Source of the DNA: a bacterium
GTDB lineage: Bacteria; Bacteroidota; Bacteroidia; Flavobacteriales_D; Sanyastnellaceae
DNA: 61,037 nucleotides
Reading direction: 5' to 3'
NCBI GenBank assembly: GCA_029979565.1
Contig: JAPOHG010000004.1
Location: forward strand, 11,958-72,994
The notes under the pieces are model-generated. The model did no database searches. It was not told the origin of the DNA and saw only the letters and a program-made list of their open reading frames with translations. The position numbers were made by a program, and so were the translations under genes. Numbering within the stretch: position 1 is the stretch's first letter; the number at the start of each line of letters is the position of its first letter. Shown here in pieces: positions 34,701-44,282 of the stretch.

Positions 34701-37313
34701 TCAGGACTCCAATGCCTTCTCAATCAGGAAGAGGATGTGCCCGCGGTGGGCCCTGGTTAATCCATCAGGAGAGGAGGCATTGCGCTGGTCGCGTTGGATT
34801 TGTTTCAAGGTGGCCAATGCCATCGTTTGCGCCACCGTATCGTATTTCTTTTCGGGATCGAGCACCGAGATTAAGCGCTTCACGTATTCAATCTGGAGCT
34901 GCTGGCGGACTGTGTTGACCGAGCTGCGCAGGTCCGCTTTGAAAATGGCGTCGGTGAGATCGTCCATGTATTCGTCGAGGCGGTAGGTATTGCCGTACTC
35001 TGTTGCATCGGTTAGGCGTTGCAAGACTCGTGGGTGAACGAGGTGATTGAGGGCGTTTCGTTGCGCAGCAGCGATACGAGCATGGATTTTTGGATCTTCC
35101 GGTTGGGCAAAAAATCCAAAGCCGCGCCGCTGGCTTTGTAGGTAACCATAAACGGACGTCGCAGCTTCGAAAGCGTTCGGTGCAAAAGCATATGTTTTCA
35201 GTGCCTTCATCGCTGCCAATTGATCGGCTTCAGACACCGGTTGCAATGGAGCTTCAGTTTGCTGGGAAGGGTGAGCTCGGTTGTAGCGGACGCCACCGAT
35301 CTGCCGGGTCATGACACCAAGTTGGGTAATGTACTCGCCGGTCAACGTCAAGTACGCCCGTCGCACTTCGTGGTAACTGTCATGGTTGTCCCCGCCGTAT
35401 TCGGAGATGATCTCGGGCAGCAGGTCATTCACCAGTTCGCATCGCTCACTTGCGTAAGCGACAGGGTCGCTGGATAAATCGTAAATGTTGACATCCGGAT
35501 TCATGCCGCCTCCCGGGCGTCGCATGTCATCGGCGTCATTGCCGAACTTCAAATCGGGTTCTATCGAACGCCTCAGGATGCCCTCCAAACGAGTCGCCTC
35601 TGCTTCAGTGTCTTCGAGACCAACAGAGTAGCCATACTCGATCACCCACTTGTCGTATGGACCGGGGGCATCGTCAAAGAATTTGGTCTGGTCCTCTTTG
35701 TTGCGCGCGAAGTTGATGGACGGGTAATCCATGACACTGTTCGACATGCCTTTCGCGTTTACGGCGTCGGCATCCTTGAGGGCTTCGGGTGTTTGCATGG
35801 TTGAACCGGCCATGTTGTGGCTCAATCCGAGGGTGTGTCCCACTTCATGCAACACCAGGCGATGCAGGGTCTCACGGGTGAATCTTTCTTGCTCATCGCT
35901 GCCAAACGAACGGGCGCGAAGCGCGGCCAATCCAAACAGCGTTTGTTGCGCTTGCACAGCACCGGCGTCGCAGCGGTGCATCCACTCGGCATAGCGTTCG
36001 CGGGCACTTTGCGCCGCCGCGTACGCTTCTTCTTCCATGCTGTCGAATCCAGCATTTTGAAAGACCTCCGAACGCCATAGGCGCCCGGTCATTCCGCTCC
36101 ATTCGAGCATGATGTCAGCACCGAGGATTTCACCCGAGCGGGGGTTGACAAAGCTTGGACCGTATCCACTGTAACGAGGGTTTGGGGACGAAGTCCAGCG
36201 CAGAACGTTGTATCGGATATCACCTGCATCCCAATCGGCGGTGTCGGGTTGTACCTTGACGACAACAGCATTGGTGAATCCAAGCGGTTCAAACGCTTGA
36301 TTCCATTTTTCGACCCCGGTCTTGATGTAATCGCGGAACTCATAGGGAGTGGTATTTTCAATCCACCACGTGATGGGCTCGACCGGCTCGGATACCGCGG
36401 CAGCGGGGTCCTTCTTTTCCAATCGCCAGCGGTGAATCATGTCCCGCCACGGTGTGGAGGATGTCGAGGTCATGTGTTCGGTTTGTGTTGTGAAGTAACC
36501 CACTCGTGCATCGTCAGGTCGAGGAGTAAATCCTTCCTCCGGCATGTTGAGCAGGCTGTGTTGGTAGCGAACGGTAATGAATCGCGCATCTTCAAGGGCC
36601 GCCCCGCCTGTCTTTGGTGATGGGTTGTCGTAAACGTAGTCGACAATGACCTCGGTGTTCTCCGGGTAATTATTGATCCTGTGAATCTTGGTCTTTTCTC
36701 GTGACAACTTGCCGAGAACCGACTCTCCTGGACGGCGGGATGGGCGTTTGATTATTTCAAAGTCCTCTTTGAGGAACAAGGCATCGCCCGATACGAGGTG
36801 AACGGTCTTGGATGTATCCTGTCCTTCAATCTTCAGGCTCGCCAAAATGGGCGTGTTGATGTTGGCACCAGCAGCTTTGGCCAACGGGGAGTCTTGGTCG
36901 AAATAGTAGTTCGTGTTTTCCGCATGCAATTCGATGCGATCAAAATGCTTGTGGAACGAAATCACTTTACTGTTGCGGTAGCTGCCTCGTGTGTATCCGC
37001 TTTCTGCCACCCCGTCGTCTACATGGGAAAAGTAAATGAACTCCCGTTCCATCATGGAATCGGGAATTGCGAGGTAGCTGCTGCCTTTGACGGTATCGGT
37101 ATACAACGTAAACAAGCCGTTTAACTCCGCACAGTTTTTGATGACCTCACGAAGGGGCTTGATGGCATCCTTATCCGGACGTCCTTTCGGCGCCTCGGTT
37201 TGGCCTTTTTTCTTGGATTTCTTTCCGCGTTGGGCTTGGGCTTCAGTGGCGAATGTTGCGGTCAGCATTCCAATACAAAGCAGCGCAACGGTCGGGATGG
37301 AGAACTTCCTCAT
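34701..37313 (-). CDS. Secreted zinc-dependent metalloprotease (DUF5117/DUF5118 type)
   Basis: The 870-residue protein has a signal peptide (ending ATEAQAQ) and a Lys-rich linker. An N-terminal DUF5118/5117-type region follows (GLFTLYTDTVKGSSYLAIPDSMMEREFIYFSHVDDG, and GSYRNSKVISF). The catalytic part has HEVGHTLGLSHNMAGS near residue 488, a metzincin-type HExxHxxGxxH site. A C-terminal all-alpha region carries VNDLLPEI and SQQTEAPLQP. Related Bacteroidota proteins are annotated zinc-dependent metalloproteases, with unknown natural substrate. A TATCTTCG box lies 29 bases upstream. Confidence 0.92.
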   Translation of the reverse strand: MRKFSIPTVALLCIGMLTATFATEAQAQRGKKSKKKGQTEAPKGRPDKDAIKPLREVIKNCAELNGLFTLYTDTVKGSSYLAIPDSMMEREFIYFSHVDDGVAESGYTRGSYRNSKVISFHKHFDRIELHAENTNYYFDQDSPLAKAAGANINTPILASLKIEGQDTSKTVHLVSGDALFLKEDFEIIKRPSRRPGESVLGKLSREKTKIHRINNYPENTEVIVDYVYDNPSPKTGGAALEDARFITVRYQHSLLNMPEEGFTPRPDDARVGYFTTQTEHMTSTSSTPWRDMIHRWRLEKKDPAAAVSEPVEPITWWIENTTPYEFRDYIKTGVEKWNQAFEPLGFTNAVVVKVQPDTADWDAGDIRYNVLRWTSSPNPRYSGYGPSFVNPRSGEILGADIMLEWSGMTGRLWRSEVFQNAGFDSMEEEAYAAAQSARERYAEWMHRCDAGAVQAQQTLFGLAALRARSFGSDEQERFTRETLHRLVLHEVGHTLGLSHNMAGSTMQTPEALKDADAVNAKGMSNSVMDYPSINFARNKEDQTKFFDDAPGPYDKWVIEYGYSVGLEDTEAEATRLEGILRRSIEPDLKFGNDADDMRRPGGGMNPDVNIYDLSSDPVAYASERCELVNDLLPEIISEYGGDNHDSYHEVRRAYLTLTGEYITQLGVMTRQIGGVRYNRAHPSQQTEAPLQPVSEADQLAAMKALKTYAFAPNAFEAATSVYGYLQSQRRGFGFFAQPEDPKIHARIAAAQRNALNHLVHPRVLQRLTDATEYGNTYRLDEYMDDLTDAIFKADLRSSVNTVRQQLQIEYVKRLISVLDPEKKYDTVAQTMALATLKQIQRDQRNASSPDGLTRAHRGHILFLIEKALES

Positions 37314-37342
37314 AGGGTGTCAAGTGTAATTCAGGTTGAGCC

Positions 37343-37350
37343 CGAAGATA
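37343..37350 (-). promoter_or_regulatory. -7-like box TATCTTCG before the metalloprotease
   Basis: It matches TAnnTT(T/C)G, 29 bases before the ATG at 37313, in the 57-base gap after the DnaJ-like gene. Confidence 0.4.
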
Positions 37351-37370
37351 GGGGCGATTCAACGATTCTT

Positions 37371-38102
37371 TTACTTGAAACCGCGTTCTGATTTGATTTG
37401 TTCGTAGGCTGATTGAATGGCATCAAATCGTTCTCGCGCTTGCTTTTTGTGCGCTTCACCCAAATCCAAAACCTTGTCAGGATGGAACTTCACGGCGAGC
37501 TTTCGGTAGGCTTTCTTCACCTCTGAGTCTGTAGCAGATGATTTGATTTCCAGCACCTTATAAGGATCAGGTGAACCCGCTTGGAATAGCTCCTCAATGC
37601 TGGCGAGGTCGGCCGCCGAAATGGCCATCCACCCGGCAATCTGACGAATGACGGTGATCTCGTTGGTATGGATTTGGCCGTCTGATTTGGCGATGCCGTA
37701 GAGGTACTGGATGAGGAGCCGCCGCTTCGCGACGTCCATGTGCCGTCGGATTTGGTCCGCGACTTCCCGGGTATTGATGGGTTGCTTCAGGACGTCTCGG
37801 AGCATCAAGGTCAACTGGTCCGCTTGACGTGCGCCGAAATTCTTCTTCAAGAAGTCTTTGACGAAGTCGAGTTCCGACTTGAGAACCCGGTCGTCGGCTT
37901 TCATGACCGCCGCGCTGAGCACGAGCAACGCCAGGCTGAAGTCTCCCGGGCGTGTTTGGGACCGATTGGCGTGAGTCGTGCCCTCAACGGACAGGCTGGT
38001 GTCCGAGAACATTTTGCCAAACGTATAGCCCAAGATGCCGCCGATTGGGCCGCCGAGGGCCCAACCGATGGCACCTCCAATCCATGCGCCGTAACGACTC
38101 AC
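37371..38102 (-). CDS. TerB-like plus DnaJ-domain protein (DjlA-like)
   Basis: The 243-residue protein begins with a Gly-rich hydrophobic segment (residues about 4-30). A TerB-like helical domain follows (about 53-175, FSLALLVLSAAVMKADDRVLKSELDFV), then a C-terminal J domain (about 179-243) with an intact HPD at 207-209. J domains stimulate DnaK; the layout resembles DjlA, a membrane-associated co-chaperone. The start codon is GTG, overlapping the htpG stop by four bases (GTGA), so it is coupled to the Hsp90 gene. Confidence 0.9.
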   Translation of the reverse strand: MSRYGAWIGGAIGWALGGPIGGILGYTFGKMFSDTSLSVEGTTHANRSQTRPGDFSLALLVLSAAVMKADDRVLKSELDFVKDFLKKNFGARQADQLTLMLRDVLKQPINTREVADQIRRHMDVAKRRLLIQYLYGIAKSDGQIHTNEITVIRQIAGWMAISAADLASIEELFQAGSPDPYKVLEIKSSATDSEVKKAYRKLAVKFHPDKVLDLGEAHKKQARERFDAIQSAYEQIKSERGFK

Positions 38103-39997
38103 GTGAGCTCAGCGTATCCCTTCTCAATGAAGGAGGTCAGTTCTTCGCCGTCCAACAATCCTTGCGACAAGCGAGCGAGATCTCCTGCTTTTTTGGCCAT
38201 TGCCTTCCGGGCGGCTTCGTCTTTTTCAGCTAAAATTTTCTGTACCAGGGGGTGATTGGCATTGACGGCCACATCGTAACTGTCCGGCAAGTTGCCGAAC
38301 ATTTGGAATCCTCCTCCACCGACGGCTTGCTGCTCCTTCATGCGACGCATAAATTCCGATCGGGTGATGGTCAGCGGAGCTGCGGTGGGGGACATCGCAA
38401 CGAATTTCACTTTGTAGGATTCTCCTGGGAAGGCGCTTTCAATAACGGGTTTGACTTCTTCTTCTTGCTTTTCGTCGAGGGCGCTGGTCGCTGCCTCCTC
38501 CGTTTCGATGAGGTTGTCAATGACGTCTGAATCGACACGCTTGAATTGGACGTCGGGATAAGCCTCTTCCAGCTTCTGTACCATGTGGGAAGCCAGTGGG
38601 CCTTCCATCATGAGCACCTTGTACCCACGCTCCAATGCTGGGGCAATGAAGCCGTGTTGATTGGTTGCATCAGCGGTGTAAGGCAGAACGACCTTGCCGT
38701 TTTTGTCCTTCTGGGTTTCGCCGACTGCTTCGATCAATTCTTCGTACGTCATGCACGCCCCGGTGGTGTCTTTGAACAGCATGAATTTCTTGGCGCGTTC
38801 CATGAACTTCTCGTCGGTTAACATGCCGTACTCGATGAAAATGCGCAGGTCGTCCCATTGGGCGGCAAACGACTCACGGTCTTTTTTGAACATGGAGTTC
38901 AGCTTGTCTGACACCTTCTTGGAGATGTGGCCGCTGATTTTCTTGACGTTTGCGTCCTCTTGCAAGTAGGAGCGCGAAACGTTCAGAGGAATGTCCGGGG
39001 AGTCGATGACGCCGTGCAGGAGTGTGAGGAAATCGGGAACGATGTTTTCCACGTTATCCGTGATGAATACTTGGTTGGAGTACAGGTGGATTTTGTCCCG
39101 ACGCAATTCCATTTCCTTCTTCAACTGCGGGAAATACAGAATGCCCGTGAGGTTGAAGGGGAAGTCGACGTTCAGGTGAATGTGAAACAGCGGATCTTCG
39201 AAGTTCATCGGGTACAGGTCCTTGTAGAATTCGGCGTAATCCTCGTCCTTCAAGTCGGCTGGGGCCTTGCTCCACAGAGGCATCGTGGCGTTGACTACGC
39301 GCGGGACCGTGGATTCAACCTTCTTGACGTTGCCGTTTTCGTCTTTTTCACCAGAAGGGTCGTCGTTCCATTCGGATTTGGTTCCGTGGATGATCTCCAC
39401 CGGCATGAACTTGCAGTACTTCGTCAGGATGCCTTGGATACGAGCGTCCTCGAGAAATTCGATGCTGTCGTCGGCGATGTGCAAAACGATGTCCGTTCCG
39501 CGTTCTGACTTTTCTGCTGCCTCAATCGAGTATTCGGGTGACCCGTCGCAGCTCCACTTGACCGGCGTGGCGTCCTCGCGCTGGCTCCACGTGACGATGT
39601 CCACTTGCTTGGCCACCATGAAAGCCGAGTAGAAGCCCAAACCGAAATGCCCGATGATGGCCGTTTTGGCTTCCTCTCCTTGGTATTTGTCGAGGAATTC
39701 CGTGGCGCCAGAAAAGGCAATTTGGTTGATGTACTTGTTCACCTCTTCCTCAGTCATTCCGATGCCCCGGTCGCGAATGGTCAGCGTCTTGGCTTTTTCA
39801 TCGCGGATAACTTCGATGGAGGTGGTTCCCTCCACAGTGGGTACTTCGCCCAATTTGGCCAAAGTTTTTCGCTTTTGCGTTGCATCGACTGCGTTCGACA
39901 CCAATTCCCTCAGGAAGATCTCGTGATCGCTGTACAGGAATTTCTTGATGATTGGAAAAATGTTTTCCGTTTGGACATTGATGTTTCCAGTTGCCAT
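38099..39997 (-). CDS. htpG: Molecular chaperone HtpG (bacterial Hsp90)
   Basis: The 632-residue protein carries the GHKL ATPase domain (ELVSNAVDA, DRGIGMT, GHFGLGFYSAFMV), the middle domain with catalytic Arg in DSPDIPLNVSRSYLQ, and the C-terminal dimerisation domain. It folds and remodels client proteins in the cytoplasm with DnaK. The downstream TerB-DnaJ gene overlaps it by four bases, which suggests coordinated expression with a J-domain partner. I see no consensus -7 box right upstream. Confidence 0.97.
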   Translation of the reverse strand: MATGNINVQTENIFPIIKKFLYSDHEIFLRELVSNAVDATQKRKTLAKLGEVPTVEGTTSIEVIRDEKAKTLTIRDRGIGMTEEEVNKYINQIAFSGATEFLDKYQGEEAKTAIIGHFGLGFYSAFMVAKQVDIVTWSQREDATPVKWSCDGSPEYSIEAAEKSERGTDIVLHIADDSIEFLEDARIQGILTKYCKFMPVEIIHGTKSEWNDDPSGEKDENGNVKKVESTVPRVVNATMPLWSKAPADLKDEDYAEFYKDLYPMNFEDPLFHIHLNVDFPFNLTGILYFPQLKKEMELRRDKIHLYSNQVFITDNVENIVPDFLTLLHGVIDSPDIPLNVSRSYLQEDANVKKISGHISKKVSDKLNSMFKKDRESFAAQWDDLRIFIEYGMLTDEKFMERAKKFMLFKDTTGACMTYEELIEAVGETQKDKNGKVVLPYTADATNQHGFIAPALERGYKVLMMEGPLASHMVQKLEEAYPDVQFKRVDSDVIDNLIETEEAATSALDEKQEEEVKPVIESAFPGESYKVKFVAMSPTAAPLTITRSEFMRRMKEQQAVGGGGFQMFGNLPDSYDVAVNANHPLVQKILAEKDEAARKAMAKKAGDLARLSQGLLDGEELTSFIEKGYAELT

Positions 39998-40165
39998 GGT
40001 TTTCGATTTGTTTGCCTTGGTTTATCAAGGTTCACGCCAAGCGCCATTCGCGTTCAATTTTCTGCCATTCTGACCCGTTGACCCGCCTTTTGCGGAATCC
40101 GGTGCGCCGCTCTGTCACTTCTTTTTGCCATGAACACCTAACTTCAGCATTCAAATACTGCCAAA

Positions 40166-43100
40166 ATGGTCACCATGACTTACGCTTCTCGTTTCTCACT
40201 CACTGTTGCAATCTGCAGCCTCCCTTTTCTCTTAATTGCTCAGACGGAGCAAGCTGAGGATCCCGATTGGTCGGTCCTGATGCAGCAAGAAGATGCTTCA
40301 CCGGATGAAATCCGTGCTTTGTTCGATGCGCATTGGGAAGGCCGCGAGCGCGTCAAGGGCTCAGGTTACAAGCAAGTAGAACGTTGGTTGCACCTGATGG
40401 ACGGTCGAACCGACGACGAAGGGCATGCATTAACCAGCGAACAAACGGTCGACGCACATCGCCAGATTGCTCAATGGCGGGCGGCAGGGCGTTCATTGGA
40501 AGGGAATTGGCAGGTCTGTGGGCCTACGTTGGACGACATCACGACCCGCGACAACATCCGAGGGGTTGGGCGCATGAACGCCATTGCATTCCATCCGACA
40601 GATCCCGAGACCATATTCGCTGGCGCTCCAGCCGGAGGCTTGTGGAGGTCGTACGACGGAGGAGCCAATTGGGAAACGAACACGGATGATTTTCCAACGC
40701 TAGGGGTTAGTGCCATCGGGTTTGCACCTGCCGACCCCTCCGTGGTATACATCGGTACCGGTGACCGAGACGCATCTGATAGCCCAGGAATGGGCGTAAT
40801 GAGATCCGTTGATGGCGGGCTGACGTGGGAATTTGCAAACAACGCGATCAGCGGATACGTAGTTGGAGATTTGGCCGTGTATCCTTCCAACCCAGACCAA
40901 GTCGTCGCTGCGACGAGCAGCGGGATTTTCAAAACGACAGACGGCGGAGCGACTTGGTACCAGGTTTCGAACAATACCCAGAATTACAAAGACATCGCGG
41001 TGCATCCGACCAACCCCGACATCATCTACTGCACCGGGCAAGGGCGATTTTGGCGAAGTGAAGATGCGGGTGAAGAATGGGAGTACATCAACGAAGGCAT
41101 TGTGCCCAGTACCCGCATGGTGCTTGCGGTGACACCTGCAGCTCCAGAAAATGTGTACGTGCTTTCTGCAGGAACGTACGAATACCGGGCGTTTTACAAA
41201 TCAGAGGATTCGGGATTGAATTTTGTTGAAATGAGTGACAGTCCCAACATTTTGGGCTGGAGTGCGTCTGGTGACGGAGAGGGCGGACAAGCATGGTACG
41301 ACCTGGCGCTTGAAGCCGACCCATTGGTGGTGGACCGAGTGTATGCTGGTGGCATACGCATGAAGCGATCGGATGACGCTGGTGCGACATGGATCGATGT
41401 TCAAAACAGCTATTTACACGTTGATCAACACGCCTTGTTGGCGAACCCCCACACGGATGAAGTGTGGTTGGCCAATGACGGAGGAATTTATCGGTACGAA
41501 GACAACACCCAGTGGCAGGATATGAGCCATGGGATTGTGACCGGAGAAATCTATAAAATTGGCCAGAGTCCATTCAACGGTAACCATGCGATGAATGGCT
41601 ATCAAGACAACGGTACGTACCTGTTCAATGGGGTGCAGTGGTCCCGTGGTAGCGGTGGCGACGGATTCGAGTGCATCTACGATCCCAATGATCCCGAGTG
41701 GTTCTTTTCCAGTTCTCAATACGGACGGATTTACCGCACGGGCCCGGGCATTCAGTCGCAGACAATCGTCGCGAATGGGACACTCGGCATCAACGAAGGA
41801 GGAGCTTGGTCCACACCGTTTACCGTCTCAGCGGAAGATTCTGAGACGATGTATGTTGGCCTGCTCAATGTCTGGCGTTCCATGAACGTCAAGCATCCCG
41901 TCAAAGACAGCATCGTCTGGGAAAAAATCAGCTCAGAACTGGGTGGTTCCGATGCGAACACCATGCGCGTGGTGCACCGTGACCGCAATGTGCAAGACCG
42001 TTTGTATGCCACGGAAGCCAGCCGAAAATTCTTCCGTTGTGACAACGCAGTAGCAGATGCAGACAGCGTCGTCTGGCACGATTTGTCCGATAACTTGCCG
42101 CTGAGCGCTCAGCCGGTGCTGGCCATTGAGACGGTATACGGAGAGGATAGCACCGTCTTCATCTCGTTCAATTACAAGGTATGGAAATCGACCAATCTGG
42201 GGGAGGAATGGATTGAATTGGAAGGTGACCTGCCTTCGCTTCCCATCAACACCTTGGCATACGATACCACCGGTGCAGGCGGGTTGTATGCGGGATCGGA
42301 TATGGGGGTGTACTATTGGAACAACGTGGATTCCAGCTGGACGGATTTCTCGAACGGCTTACCTGCCACGGTTCGAGTAACGGAACTAGAACTTTATCCG
42401 GGCACGACGGCCAATGACCCCCAACGGTTGCGTGCTGGAACGTATGGACGTGGGATGTGGGAAACCGATGTGTATGGGGAGCCCGTAGGATTCCCAGCCA
42501 TCGCCTTTTTGGAGCCGTCATCCGGTGAGACGTCCATTTACGGCGATGCCCAAGTGCAGTTGGCCTTCAGACGGAATCTTCAGCCGGTCGAAATGACTGA
42601 TTTGACTGCTGATGACATTGTCGTGACCAATGCCACCCTTGAAGATCTTGTCCCCAACCCTTCAGGGTACGAAGTCACGGTGGTGCCGGATGCATTTGGA
42701 CCGATCGAGTTGGTGGTTCCCGATGGAATCGCTGTCGAAGTGGGGGGATTTGAATTGCCCAACCTCGGCTCGGACACGTTGTTATTGGTCTATCATCCCA
42801 TTCCGCTTGATTTCGGCCCTTGGGGGCCTGGAGGCGTTGGCAATGAGGAAGACTTGTCGATTTGGCTGCGGGCAGATCGTGGACTTTACGGTGCATTGGG
42901 TGAAGAAGTGGAGTACGGAGAGGCTGTGCACGAATGGCGAGACGTTCTCTCGGGCAATTTCAGTTCGGCCTACCAAGACGACAACCAGGCTGCACCGCTC
43001 GCCACAGAAGATGGCCTCAGCGGTTACCCAGCGTTGAAGTTTGATGGAGAAAACGATTGTGTGGTGGCCCCTGCAGTTGAAATGAAGCGGGACATCTCGG

Positions 43101-44275
43101 CCTTCAGCGTGGCGCGCGGAGCGGAAACTGCATGGAATGACCACGGATGGATTGCCAGTTCTCGGCAAGATAACGGGTTCATCCTGCACCCATGGAAAAA
43201 CCAAAGCTCTTACCAATCCGTGGTGATCGACAACGAAGGAAACTATGCCGAAGCCACGCCTTTGTGGATTGTCGACGCGTCGTTGCCACAGTTTTACGGT
43301 GTGATCTACGACCAATCGGATTGGGATCAACAGTTCTACACAATTGTCAATGATACCCGTTTACCGTTCCCTGGGTCCAACATCGGTGCACGCGATGATG
43401 AAGATTTCGTGGAAGTGCGGTACGGTTGGGATTTCGATGATCGTTTTGGTGAAGGATTCATCTCTGAGCACTTCATTTACGGACGTCGCCTCTTTGAATC
43501 GCACCGCACCATTGTATCCAACTACATCGCCGCGCGTTACGGGATCAACCTCGGAAACGTCCAGCATTACTTCCGTGACCAATACCCCGAAGACGTGGCT
43601 GGCATCGGCCGAGAGAGCGAGTGGGACCAGCACCTCGATGCCCAAGGCATTGGCCCGGTGCGCATCAGCGATGCGTCGGACCTTCAGGATGGCGAATACC
43701 TGTTTTGGGGCCACGACGGCGGAGCGGCCGAGGTGGTGACGGCCTTCCCATTCCAATCCGAGCGGCTCGAGCGCATCTGGGCCTGTGAAGAGGTAGGGGA
43801 CGTGGGCGCGGTGAACTTCCGCATCCAAGATGCAGGCGTAGCTGAACTGTTCATGTCCGGAAGCATCGGATTGATTGTGGCGGAAGGGGATGAATTCAGC
43901 ATCTTCAACCAGCCTGATTTTTACCCATTGCAGAACCAAGGCCAATACTGGTCGACCGAAGTGGACCTGCCCGAACACGGTGTGTTCACCATTGGGTTCG
44001 CGCCTGTGATGCGCGTCGATGAGTCCCTTGCAGAAGCCGATTGGCAGGTGTACCCGAATCCAGCTAACGAGGTGCTTACCATTGCTTCTCGCTTCATCGA
44101 GACGGCAGGGGTGCAGTGCCGCGTGGTGGACCTGTCAGGTCGGGTGGTTGCCGCATGGCCGTGGTCCGGCGGTCAGCGCATGACCGTGGACGTTTCCGCG
44201 TGGCCCAGTGGTGTGTACGTCGTGGAATTTGAGAAGGACGGATTGCGTCACGCCCTTCCTTTCATGAAGCAATAA
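40166..44275 (+). CDS. Giant T9SS cargo protein with sortilin-like/BNR propellers
   Basis: The 1369-residue protein has a signal peptide (ending LLIAQ). From residue about 110 to 780 there are repeated Asp-box motifs (SYDGGANWE, SVDGGLTWE, TTDGGATWY, SEDAGEEWE) typical of VPS10/sialidase-like propellers. A middle Ig-like stretch comes next, then a LamG/concanavalin-like region (about 890-1130, LSIWLRADRGLYG and NYIAARYGINLG). A C-terminal T9SS type A tail (YPNPANEVLTI ... GVYVVEF) closes it. It should be secreted through type IX secretion and attached to the surface. Possible roles are glycan binding or adhesion; none is demonstrated. Confidence 0.92.
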   Translation: MVTMTYASRFSLTVAICSLPFLLIAQTEQAEDPDWSVLMQQEDASPDEIRALFDAHWEGRERVKGSGYKQVERWLHLMDGRTDDEGHALTSEQTVDAHRQIAQWRAAGRSLEGNWQVCGPTLDDITTRDNIRGVGRMNAIAFHPTDPETIFAGAPAGGLWRSYDGGANWETNTDDFPTLGVSAIGFAPADPSVVYIGTGDRDASDSPGMGVMRSVDGGLTWEFANNAISGYVVGDLAVYPSNPDQVVAATSSGIFKTTDGGATWYQVSNNTQNYKDIAVHPTNPDIIYCTGQGRFWRSEDAGEEWEYINEGIVPSTRMVLAVTPAAPENVYVLSAGTYEYRAFYKSEDSGLNFVEMSDSPNILGWSASGDGEGGQAWYDLALEADPLVVDRVYAGGIRMKRSDDAGATWIDVQNSYLHVDQHALLANPHTDEVWLANDGGIYRYEDNTQWQDMSHGIVTGEIYKIGQSPFNGNHAMNGYQDNGTYLFNGVQWSRGSGGDGFECIYDPNDPEWFFSSSQYGRIYRTGPGIQSQTIVANGTLGINEGGAWSTPFTVSAEDSETMYVGLLNVWRSMNVKHPVKDSIVWEKISSELGGSDANTMRVVHRDRNVQDRLYATEASRKFFRCDNAVADADSVVWHDLSDNLPLSAQPVLAIETVYGEDSTVFISFNYKVWKSTNLGEEWIELEGDLPSLPINTLAYDTTGAGGLYAGSDMGVYYWNNVDSSWTDFSNGLPATVRVTELELYPGTTANDPQRLRAGTYGRGMWETDVYGEPVGFPAIAFLEPSSGETSIYGDAQVQLAFRRNLQPVEMTDLTADDIVVTNATLEDLVPNPSGYEVTVVPDAFGPIELVVPDGIAVEVGGFELPNLGSDTLLLVYHPIPLDFGPWGPGGVGNEEDLSIWLRADRGLYGALGEEVEYGEAVHEWRDVLSGNFSSAYQDDNQAAPLATEDGLSGYPALKFDGENDCVVAPAVEMKRDISAFSVARGAETAWNDHGWIASSRQDNGFILHPWKNQSSYQSVVIDNEGNYAEATPLWIVDASLPQFYGVIYDQSDWDQQFYTIVNDTRLPFPGSNIGARDDEDFVEVRYGWDFDDRFGEGFISEHFIYGRRLFESHRTIVSNYIAARYGINLGNVQHYFRDQYPEDVAGIGRESEWDQHLDAQGIGPVRISDASDLQDGEYLFWGHDGGAAEVVTAFPFQSERLERIWACEEVGDVGAVNFRIQDAGVAELFMSGSIGLIVAEGDEFSIFNQPDFYPLQNQGQYWSTEVDLPEHGVFTIGFAPVMRVDESLAEADWQVYPNPANEVLTIASRFIETAGVQCRVVDLSGRVVAAWPWSGGQRMTVDVSAWPSGVYVVEFEKDGLRHALPFMKQ

Positions 44276-44282
44276 CCCGGAG

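Noticed and set aside
39998-40165. 168-base divergent gap between htpG and the giant cargo gene, with a short CCTTG/CAAGG stem near 40015-40030
   Set aside because: The stem is only 5-6 bp, it is unlike known heat-shock operators such as CIRCE, and no consensus promoter box is visible in either direction.
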